Part shown: positions 8,395 to 17,000 of the stretch, in pieces
Layout of the letters: the number at the start of each line of letters is the position of its first letter
How positions within the stretch are numbered: position 1 is the stretch's first letter
Origin: Chitinophagales bacterium
Lineage (GTDB): Bacteria > Bacteroidota > Bacteroidia > Chitinophagales > Chitinophagaceae
Direction: 5' to 3'
DNA: 64,000 nt
NCBI GenBank assembly: GCA_020636575.1
Contig: JACJXP010000003.1
Coordinates: 124,001-188,000, forward strand
Notes under the pieces: model-generated
What the model was told of the DNA's origin: nothing
Database searches by the model: none
Seen by the model: the letters and a program-made list of their open reading frames with translations, nothing else
Made by a program: the position numbers and the translations under genes

Positions 8395-9696
8395 TTACTG
8401 TGTTACACTTAAAGGCTCCGTCATTGAAAAATACATGAGTTTGTTCATTTGCTTATTCGCCACATCATCCAAATAAACAGCAAATACCACTTTAACCTTC
8501 TTTCCGGCCAATTGAGGGATATAATCAAAAGGAAGGAACAGTTCAAGATTCTTATTCCCGTTCTTATTATAGCTAACGTCTGAATCAGGAAGTAAATTCA
8601 TTTTTACATAGGCAGCTACTGTTCCGCCCCAATTATAATAGGTGCTTGAAGTTGTGATATAGTATCCATCCTCATCTGCCAGGCGGGCCACCATGTATAC
8701 TTCACCTAATTTTGAATTTGTTTTCAGATCAAAGGAAGGACGAATTACCAGCCCCTTTCTCAACACACTATTATCCACATCCAGGGATGTGAAATTAGAA
8801 ATATCAACTTTGGGCACAATCAGCTCTGATTCTGTTTTATCCTTTGGATAGAGCGCCGCAATCAATTTTTTATCCCCTTCGGAAAGATCAAAGTTATCAT
8901 CCATTGCATAGCCATCAGTAGTTTGCCATGCCCTCACAGCATAGTGCATGATCGATTTAGGATCGTAGTTTGTACCATTAGTATAGAACTGACCTACCAC
9001 ATTAAACACATTAAAATCTACTTTTTGCTTATCCCAACCCTGCGTTTGTTTATAATAGTTGTATACAGAATCCGTTTTCTTCCAGTTGATGGCGCCAGGG
9101 TAACTTTGCTCATGTAACAATCCCAGTGCATGACCAAATTCATGCATTACAACTCTTCTCATCTCCCTATAATTCCAGTGATCAGGATCCGTTCTCATTT
9201 CAGCAATGATCTGGTTCCAGTTATAAGGAGGTGAAACACCTTTTCTTTTTATAGCTGCCAGGTAATAATCTGTGTTTGAAAAAAACAAGGTATCAAAATT
9301 GATCGTTTGCTTGGATTGCGGTCTGAACCTCGCTTCTGTACCCACAGCAGAATTATGACCCAGTCCACGACCCAATTGAATACGCAGATCCGTTTTGGAT
9401 TCATAGTCAGAAACAAAATTGAAGGTGATATTGGCATATTTCTCCCACTCCTTTGCATTCCGCATCACTGCATCTCTTAGAGTTTTACTGCCCCCGGGCA
9501 AAAACTTTACTTTAAGCACAATGCCATTTTCCCATGTATGATAGTTATCGCTTACACCCCTGTCCTTAGCCGTATCTACTTCTGCAAACATAGCCTGCGA
9601 CAGATCCGAAGTACAGGGAGGCGGAGCCAGTTGCTGTGCATTCGAAAACTTTATAAATATGCCCAAAACGGTTAAAACACTAACTAACTTTTTCAT
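8395..9696 (-). CDS. Secreted astacin-like (M12A) zinc metalloprotease
   Basis: 433 aa with a Sec signal peptide (cleavage near ...IKFSNAQ, residue 20). The zinc site HEFGHALGLLHE at 185-196 has the full astacin form HExxHxxGxxHE, and SIMHY at 248-252 is the Met-turn with the Tyr zinc ligand. Catalytic domain about 50-285. The remaining C-terminal 145 residues (SELIVPKVDISNF...) look like a beta-sandwich and do not resemble a T9SS sorting domain, so export is probably through Sec with retention in the periplasm or at the outer membrane. It is preceded by an inverted repeat (9745-9768) and followed by its own terminator, so it is probably a single-gene unit. Confidence 0.9.
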   Translation of the reverse strand: MKKLVSVLTVLGIFIKFSNAQQLAPPPCTSDLSQAMFAEVDTAKDRGVSDNYHTWENGIVLKVKFLPGGSKTLRDAVMRNAKEWEKYANITFNFVSDYESKTDLRIQLGRGLGHNSAVGTEARFRPQSKQTINFDTLFFSNTDYYLAAIKRKGVSPPYNWNQIIAEMRTDPDHWNYREMRRVVMHEFGHALGLLHEQSYPGAINWKKTDSVYNYYKQTQGWDKQKVDFNVFNVVGQFYTNGTNYDPKSIMHYAVRAWQTTDGYAMDDNFDLSEGDKKLIAALYPKDKTESELIVPKVDISNFTSLDVDNSVLRKGLVIRPSFDLKTNSKLGEVYMVARLADEDGYYITTSSTYYNWGGTVAAYVKMNLLPDSDVSYNKNGNKNLELFLPFDYIPQLAGKKVKVVFAVYLDDVANKQMNKLMYFSMTEPLSVTQ

Positions 9697-9744
9697 ACCA
9701 ACTAAAATTAAATTGACTCTAAATTAAAAAAACATTGAGGCTGC

Positions 9745-9768
9745 AATATACCCTTGGGATGGTATATT
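9745..9768. promoter_or_regulatory. Perfect inverted repeat upstream of the protease gene
   Basis: AATATACC, 8-base spacer, GGTATATT: an exact 8-bp inverted repeat 49 bp before the astacin gene's ATG. A second palindrome, ACATATATGT, lies at 9771-9780. There is no T-run, so an operator is more likely than a terminator. Confidence 0.4.
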
Positions 9769-9828
9769 ATACATATATGTTCTGAAAATCAATGTAAAAG
9801 ATAAGCTTAAAGACAAAAGGGTTGCAAA

Positions 9829-10857
9829 CTACCAGACATTTCGGGGGCAGTTATCCGGATACCCGCCTAAAACAAAACCAAGTAATATCTCATGGGTACC
9901 CTTGCTGTAGTTATTCAATCTTGATGTGGTGTAATCATACGCATAACCCACATGGAAAATGTTGGAAACATTTAACCCGGCCATTGCAGCATAGCCGTCT
10001 TTATGCCGGTAGCTTGCCCCGATCCAGATACGGTCAAGATATTGCAGCTTTACATTTCCTTCTACCTGTACGGGAAGCGGATCAATATATTTTACCATAA
10101 TGGAAGGCAGGAGGTTCACTGTTTCGCTAAGTAAAAAGCGATACCCGGCCGTGGCGAATAAATGCGGTACTGTTTTACCTGTAGTGGGGCGTATATAACC
10201 ACCTGAAAAATCAATCTTTTGCGGAACAATTTGTTGAGCAGAGATGCCTAGAAAATAATCTGCCGAATACAGGTAAAGACCCGCCATCATATCAAACCGG
10301 GTTTTATTCAAAACACCGCTTGAATAAACCGCCGGGTCAACGACTACATCCCCAAAATCAAGCTTATTGGCATCAAGGCTAAACCTGTTAAATCCAACCC
10401 CAAAACCAGCCGATAAACTTGTACGGGAACCAAGTGGCAAATGGTAGGCATAAGTCCCATAAGCAGAAAAATTGGTCAGTGGTCCGGTTACATCATTAAT
10501 AACCTGGAAGCCGATACCATGATGAGGGTCCGGAGCTGTGTATGCTTCCCAGTATCGTTCTCCCCTGGGGTTCTCTCCTTTAAGATCGAATGAGGTTGCT
10601 GTTTTGCGATAATCGGTTTTTCCAATAGCGGCATGTACTGAAAGGTAGGTGGTAACAGGCGCATCCTGTATACCCACCCATTGATGCCGATGGCTCACCT
10701 TTAAATCAGTATAATTCTCGATGCCCGTCAATGCCGGGTTAACGATATACTGATTCAATATATATTGTGTATAATGAGGTTTTTGCTGGGCAGCAACAGA
10801 CAATGAGGCTAACACACCCTGCACACAAATCAATAGTAATGAAATATTTTTTTTCAT
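9829..10857 (-). CDS. PorP/SprF family type IX secretion outer membrane protein
   Basis: 342 aa with a signal peptide ending near VAAQQ. The N-terminal motif PHYTQYILNQYIVNPALTG is the PorP/SprF signature, followed by beta-barrel strands (GFGVGFNRF, AATAGYRF-type repeats). The family includes P. gingivalis PorP (a core T9SS part) and F. johnsoniae SprF, needed to export the adhesin SprB. It is the last gene of the operon with two giant type-B cargo proteins, a second PorP/SprF protein and a PorE-like protein. A partner role for one of the giant proteins is inferred from this order. A 26-bp GC-rich palindrome separates it from the PorE-like gene. Confidence 0.93.
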   Translation of the reverse strand: MKKNISLLLICVQGVLASLSVAAQQKPHYTQYILNQYIVNPALTGIENYTDLKVSHRHQWVGIQDAPVTTYLSVHAAIGKTDYRKTATSFDLKGENPRGERYWEAYTAPDPHHGIGFQVINDVTGPLTNFSAYGTYAYHLPLGSRTSLSAGFGVGFNRFSLDANKLDFGDVVVDPAVYSSGVLNKTRFDMMAGLYLYSADYFLGISAQQIVPQKIDFSGGYIRPTTGKTVPHLFATAGYRFLLSETVNLLPSIMVKYIDPLPVQVEGNVKLQYLDRIWIGASYRHKDGYAAMAGLNVSNIFHVGYAYDYTTSRLNNYSKGTHEILLGFVLGGYPDNCPRNVW

Positions 10858-10910
10858 CGCTGTTCTGCTTTCAGTTAGTGATCGGATCTTAAAAACGGGA
10901 CTCTTATACT

Positions 10911-10936
10911 GGCGCCGGGTGCTGGCACCCGGCGCC
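10911..10936. repeat. 26-bp GC-rich perfect palindrome in the adhesin operon
   Basis: GGCGCCGGGTGC, TG, GCACCCGGCGCC: 12-bp perfect arms with a 2-base spacer, in an AT-rich intergenic stretch. It is not directly followed by a T-run in the operon direction (the nearest T5 is 16 nt on), so it is probably an mRNA stabiliser, processing site or REP-like element. Confidence 0.7.
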
Positions 10937-10953
10937 GTAAAGTTCTTGATTAT

Positions 10954-12951
10954 TTATTCGTCGTTCTTCAATACTTTAAATTCTGTTCTCCTGTTCTTCT
11001 CTCTTCCTTCAGGATTATCTTTTCCATTGATCTCATTTGGTTCGACAGGCATTGATTCTCCATAACCTTTGGCTACCAGTCTTTCAGGTGCAATACCTTT
11101 TTCTACAAGATAATTGACCACACTTTGTGCCCTGGCGTCTGATAGTTTCATATTATAACTATCTGAACCTTTGCTATCTGTATGAGCACCTAATTCAATC
11201 ACCATATTCGGATATGTATTCAGCATACGCACCACTTCATCCAATGCCGGGTAAGACTCAGGTTTCAGGTCTGACTTATTGAAATCATAGTACACATTCT
11301 CGATCACAAATGTTTCATTCACTTTCGGCGGTACAGGTACCAGGCAAATATCAGGATAACGCATAGTGATCTGCTCCTCCGGATCTGATGGCACACTCAT
11401 GTGTACCGACTTTGTAATAAAATCATTAGCCGACGCTGTTACTTTTAATGGTAAATGACTTTCCAGGGTGAAAGAGTAAGAACCATCTGCCCCAAGCGTC
11501 TTTGATAAAATAGTTTTATTATTTACCGTGTCCACCACCATAACAGTAACTCCTGAAAGTGGTTTTGACGGATCACAGGAAACAACCTTTCCGCTTAACT
11601 GGCGAAGCGGTCTTTCTTTTTGTAAAGAAAATAATTCAAGACAGCATACTGATCCCCTGTCGGAACTAAGCATTACATTGTCGAGCACATTTAATGCAGT
11701 ACCCCTGCTTACAAAATAAATATCATCCTTAACAGAATTAACAGGATAACCCATATTAACAGGTTCAGACCAATTACCTATTGAGCCTTTACTCAAAAAG
11801 AAATCATATCCTCCCATACCTACACGGCCATTACTTGAGAATACTAATGATCTTGATGCGGCGTGGTATGAAGCAGCCTGTTCATCATAACTGGTATTAA
11901 TAACTGAACCCATATTTACTGAAGCTCCCGGTTTGCCATCCTGAAGCGGTGCATACCAAAGATCAAATCCACCGCTACCACCAGTCTTATTACTGGAATA
12001 AATTAAGTATTTACCATCGGGTGTAACAAAAGGCTGTTGTGAATGATAACCATCTGCATTTACAGAAGCATCCAGTTTAACAGGATCTGACCAACCGTCA
12101 GCTGTTTTTGAACTCGTATAAATGGCCGCTGTTCCTTTTTTATTCTTCGACCATCGTGTCAGGAAAATGGTATTGCCATCAGGTGTAACAGATGCAACAC
12201 CTTGCTGAACACCTTTTTCTTCCGGTAGTTTGCTTAGCTCTACAGAAACAGGACTGCCATCATAAAAACGGGCCATTAATAACCTGTTATTGTAAACAAT
12301 TTCTTTAGCAGTTGTATCCAATGGACGGGTAGATGTAAAAAATAAAGTATACCCATCATCTACCCAGGCCGGTGCATAACTGGCACCTTTTGCAGTTAAT
12401 TCACCCTCTGCCTTATTTATTCTGAATAATTTAAGGTCCTTACGGTTCAGTTGTTGTTGAATAAAAGCAAGGTTCTTTAATTCTCTTTCCGCATTTTTCT
12501 TATACTCATCATTTGAGCTGTATCCTGATGTAAAAGTTTTAAAATGTTGCTCAGCTTCCGCATACTTCTCTAAAGCCCGCAACTGTGTGGCATAATGATA
12601 CTCGGCCAATGGAAACTGGCTTTTGCTTGTCTCCAATGTTTCCTTGTAATAAGGTTCTGCTTTAGAAGGATAATTCAGCATACGATAACATTCTGCCAGC
12701 CTGTATACTGCCATTTCTCTTGTAGTGCCGGTTTTAACTGCTTTCTTGGAAGAGTTTTGGGGCGTATATGGATTATACTCACCATTTTTATCCTTATCCT
12801 TCCCAATACTTTTTTCATAATACTCTGCAGCAGAGGCATAATCTCCTTTTGCATAATAATCGTCGGCTCCTTTCAGGTAATCATATACAAACTGTGCTTT
12901 TAATGAAGTACATGAAGCCAGGATGATCGTAAAGAGCAATACTTTTTTCAT
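10954..12951 (-). CDS. PorE-like OmpA-family lipoprotein (TPR, PD40 propeller, CRD, OmpA-C)
   Basis: 665 aa from ATG 12951; an in-frame upstream start at 13008 would put 19 residues before the signal peptide and overlap the preceding gene. Domain order: signal peptide with possible lipobox LASC (Cys14), TPR units about 20-165, a WD40-like PD40 propeller about 185-430 (VTPDGNTIFLTRW, FVTPDGKYLIYSS), a carboxypeptidase-regulatory-like domain about 435-530, and an OmpA C-terminal peptidoglycan-binding domain about 545-662 (YYDFNKSDL, GHTDSKGSD-like, NRRTEF). This order and length match P. gingivalis PorE, which links T9SS to peptidoglycan. It lies between two PorP/SprF genes. Confidence 0.92.
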   Translation of the reverse strand: MKKVLLFTIILASCTSLKAQFVYDYLKGADDYYAKGDYASAAEYYEKSIGKDKDKNGEYNPYTPQNSSKKAVKTGTTREMAVYRLAECYRMLNYPSKAEPYYKETLETSKSQFPLAEYHYATQLRALEKYAEAEQHFKTFTSGYSSNDEYKKNAERELKNLAFIQQQLNRKDLKLFRINKAEGELTAKGASYAPAWVDDGYTLFFTSTRPLDTTAKEIVYNNRLLMARFYDGSPVSVELSKLPEEKGVQQGVASVTPDGNTIFLTRWSKNKKGTAAIYTSSKTADGWSDPVKLDASVNADGYHSQQPFVTPDGKYLIYSSNKTGGSGGFDLWYAPLQDGKPGASVNMGSVINTSYDEQAASYHAASRSLVFSSNGRVGMGGYDFFLSKGSIGNWSEPVNMGYPVNSVKDDIYFVSRGTALNVLDNVMLSSDRGSVCCLELFSLQKERPLRQLSGKVVSCDPSKPLSGVTVMVVDTVNNKTILSKTLGADGSYSFTLESHLPLKVTASANDFITKSVHMSVPSDPEEQITMRYPDICLVPVPPKVNETFVIENVYYDFNKSDLKPESYPALDEVVRMLNTYPNMVIELGAHTDSKGSDSYNMKLSDARAQSVVNYLVEKGIAPERLVAKGYGESMPVEPNEINGKDNPEGREKNRRTEFKVLKNDE

Positions 12952-12988
12952 ATTATATATTTCAGCGGTAGTGATAAAACTGTTTTTA

Positions 12989-13996
12989 TTATAACCTCGG
13001 ACAAACAAATTCTACTTCTGGTGTTTTAGCCGATTTTCTTCCGATAATTGATAATGATATTTCAAAACTATTGGAGCCATTGACCAGCTTACCCAGATCA
13101 GATGAATTAATATCATAACTGGCTCCCAGCATCATGTTCTTATAAGTAAATCCTACAAAAGGTGATACTGCATCTTCAAAACGATAGTTGGCGCCGATCA
13201 GCAGGTTTACATCCGGTGTGGCTTTATACTGACCATAAGCGCCGATCATTTTCTCAGTTGCACTTCCCTGGCTGAGGTATAAGAAGTTAGGAGTAACACT
13301 GAACACATCAGAAACAGCTATCCGTAATCCTGCATGACCTGTTAAGCGAATGGGAAACTTGGCATTACCGGTAGAACCAAAATAATCATCTGGTTTGGTA
13401 AGATGCGATGCAGAAAATCCTGCAAATAGATTAGACTTTTTACCTGGCTCAGCATCAAAATACATTACACCGGCGCCTACATCAAAAGCAGTGGCCCTTG
13501 TTTTGCTTAACACTTCGCTGGATTGAGTACCCGGGTTGTACCCGAATACAGGATTCCATTGATCTCCAAATGTTAGCTTGGAACGATCGAAGCCACGCTG
13601 AATGATACCAGCCTGTATTCCAAAAACAAGCCGCTTGGTCTCATTCTTGCCCCATCGTACACCCGTATAGGCAACATTTCCATAAGCAGTTGTATAATTA
13701 TAACCGCCATCACCTGCTTTTTGACTTAATACACTTACCCCCAAGTTTACATTTTTGTTGGTATTGATCTCCCCGGATATACCAAAAGTGGAAAACGGGC
13801 TGCTGATATTTCCCCATTGGCTACGATAGATTCCAGATATCCTGTAATCCCCATCAAAAGCTCCTGTTAACGCTGGGTTGAGCCATGCAGGATATACATA
13901 ATATTGAGAAAAATGCGGATCAACCTGCGCAACAGCAGTTTTCAGCATAAATCCCGCCACAATGGCCAGCAAAGAAAAACGTAAGTTCTTTCGCAT
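12989..13996 (-). CDS. PorP/SprF family type IX secretion outer membrane protein
   Basis: 335 aa with a signal peptide (...TAVAQ). The N-terminal signature PHFSQYYVYPAWLNPALTG is followed by SGIYRSQW and barrel strands typical of PorP/SprF. It starts 45 nt after the 1707-aa adhesin gene ends and precedes the PorE-like gene by 37 nt. It is only distantly similar to the other PorP/SprF protein in the operon (9829-10857), so the two are old paralogues rather than a recent duplication. By analogy with SprB-SprF it may serve the 1707-aa or 2995-aa protein (inference). Confidence 0.93.
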   Translation of the reverse strand: MRKNLRFSLLAIVAGFMLKTAVAQVDPHFSQYYVYPAWLNPALTGAFDGDYRISGIYRSQWGNISSPFSTFGISGEINTNKNVNLGVSVLSQKAGDGGYNYTTAYGNVAYTGVRWGKNETKRLVFGIQAGIIQRGFDRSKLTFGDQWNPVFGYNPGTQSSEVLSKTRATAFDVGAGVMYFDAEPGKKSNLFAGFSASHLTKPDDYFGSTGNAKFPIRLTGHAGLRIAVSDVFSVTPNFLYLSQGSATEKMIGAYGQYKATPDVNLLIGANYRFEDAVSPFVGFTYKNMMLGASYDINSSDLGKLVNGSNSFEISLSIIGRKSAKTPEVEFVCPRL

Positions 13997-14041
13997 CTCT
14001 GTTTGTTTTAGTCTTTAATATGCATCATTCACAAAATATCA

Positions 14042-17000
14042 TTACCGGATAATGGTTACAGAACCAGTAAGCGGTTTAAATCCATTTTGTAATTGAATGA
14101 TGTAGTAATATGTGCCCGCAGGCAGATCTTTTCCTTTATATTTTCCATCCCATGGAGTACCATAACCTGCAGAATAATAAACCTGCTGGCCATATCGGTT
14201 GAAGACTTCAACCGTAGCACCAGGATAATCAGCAAGGTTAGGTATCATCCATTGATCATGGATATTGTCACCGTTTGGTGTAAATACATTAGGCACATTC
14301 ACCGGTTTCAGGATCTTCACTGTTATCTGGTCTGTGGCCGTACAACCAAAATCACCAATAGCAGTTAATGTATACACCTGGTCAGTCAAAGCCGTCAATG
14401 TAGGGTTCAGTATGGTCGGATCACTTAAACCAAATGGCGGCGACCAGTTAAATATCAATCCAGTTGAATTGGCTGTTGCTTTTAATTGAACCTGTGTTCC
14501 TTCCGGTAACACCAATGAATTGCCTGCATCAATAACCGGTTGCAGGTGTACTGTTACCGGCAATACAAACGCATCTGATACACAACCTACCTGGTTGGTC
14601 ACTGTCAATGTTACATTGTATGTTCCCGGTTGTGAAAAATTCTTAACAGGGTTTGCACTGGCAGATGAACTACCATCAGCAAAGTTCCAGTTCCATGATT
14701 GTATAGTACTGTTTGGTGCAGAACTGGCATCTGTAAATACATTGTCGGCCCCCTGGCATATCTCCTGTGGTGATACAGAAAATGATGCAATGGGTTTATC
14801 GTAAAAATCACTTACCACTTTTGATACCTGGTTCACACAACCGAAAGCAGAAGTGGCTACCAATGTTACATTGTAAGTACCAATTGCACCATAAACATGG
14901 TTCGGGTTGGTAGCAGTTGAATTATTGCCATCACCAAAACTCCAGTTGTATGTTAATCCTGAATTATCTGATACCGAAGTATTATTTGTAAAGGCAGCCG
15001 TACCGCCCGGCATACAAATTCCGGTTGGCGCATTGAAATCAGCAACAGGCAGCGGACTGATCTTCACTGTTTGCGTAGATGCTTCACTAAAACATCCCCT
15101 GTCACTCACAGCTACTAATTGTACGGTATAATCGTTCGGCGTTGCGTAATTGACATTAAATGGATTGCCATTATTATAACTTGGTGTGGAGCCATCACCC
15201 AAATTCCAGTTCCAGGTTGTGATGCTACCGGATGGAATGCTGGAGGTGCTGGTCAATGTAACCGGATCTCCCAAACATGCCCCGCTATTTCCGCTTACAG
15301 TAAAAGAAGCATCCGGTCTTGGGAACACTTCAATAGTATTGGAAATATCAGCTGAACAACCGCCATTGGTTGTATATGTATAAGTGATCGTATGTACGCC
15401 GGGGCCTGCAGTATTCGGATCAAATAATCCATCGGCTGTAGTACCCGGACCGCTATACACTCCTGTACCGGTCACTGTGTTTGTCACCGTTGCAACAGCT
15501 ACAGATGATGGCGCTGCTCCCGGGTTTTGGCACACATTCGTTAATGCAGGGAATGATAAAGAAGGTGTAACTCCAAATGTTGATGTAATAGTAGTATCCT
15601 TCATACAACCATTATTCGTCATGACCCTTAGGTTGATACTATAGGTTCCTTCCTGGTAAATATGTGACGGATTTTGAACCGTTGAGGTATTAAGATTTCC
15701 GGGGCCTGCGTTTGGATCGTTAAAATTCCAGAGCCAGGTTAATGTTTGTCCATCTGGAACTGAAGACGTATTGTTGAAATCTGCTAACCCGTTTGGTGGC
15801 AGGCATGTAATTTCAGGAGGTACAAATCCGGGTATTGGACTCGCATGTACCAATACTGTTTGTGTGGTTGATTGTGTACATCCACCGGCTGATGTAAAGC
15901 TATAAGTGATCGTATGCGTACCATAACCAGCCACAGCAGGATCAAACATACCGGCCGCATCTGTACCCGGTCCGCTATATACACCTGTACCGGTAACTCC
16001 ATTGGTAACCGAAGCATTGGCAACTGATAGTGGAGCCTCATTTTCACAAACAGCCGGAATAGCTGCAAAATTCAACACCGGTGTAACAGCAAACGTTGCC
16101 GTTATGGTAGTGTCTTTCACACAGCCGTTGTTTGATGTGGCAGCCAAATTAATATTGTATGTTCCTTCCAGGTAGTTATGGGTGGGATTCTGTGCCGTTG
16201 AAGAATTTGGATTACCTGTTGTAGCATTCGGGTCATTAAAACTCCACAACCATGTCATGGTCTGTCCATCAGGTATGGTGCTTGTATTGGCAAACTGTAC
16301 CTGCCCGTTTGCCGGTAAACAACCCGTATTAGGCCAGTTGAAGTTTGGCCTTGGCCTGGCATGTACCAATATCGTTTGCGAAATAGAATCAATACAATTG
16401 GCGGGAGAAGTAAACTTATACCAGATAGTATGTGTACCATAACCAGCCATTGACGGGTCAAACATGCCTGCCGCATCTATGCCCGGGCCACTATACACTC
16501 CTGTACCCGTTACTCCATTGGTAACTGAAGCTGTTGCTAATGACAATGGTGCATCATTCTCACAAACTGCATTTAACGCCGGGTAAGTTAATGCCGGCTT
16601 TAAATTGAAGGTGATCGTTTCGATAGTATCTTTTGTACAGCCATTCTCGGTAGTAGCAGTAAAACTGATATTAAAAGTTCCCTGCTGATAATTATGTGTT
16701 GGATTTTGTAATACCGACATATTCGGATTACCTGTTGTAGCATTCGGATCGCCAAAATCCCAGGCATAGCTGTTGATGACTTGTCCGTCTGAACTGCCTG
16801 CTGTTCCGTTGAATTGTACTAATCCTGACGGATCCAAACAACCCGCTGCATTATTGGTAAAGGATACATTCGGTTTGGCAAACACAGTTACAACCTGGCT
16901 GATTGTATCACTAACACAGGTAGTGCTGGACCGGGCCACATGTTTTATCGTGTAAGTTCCCGGCAATGGGTATGTATAGCTTACAGTTGGCCCGGTGGTT

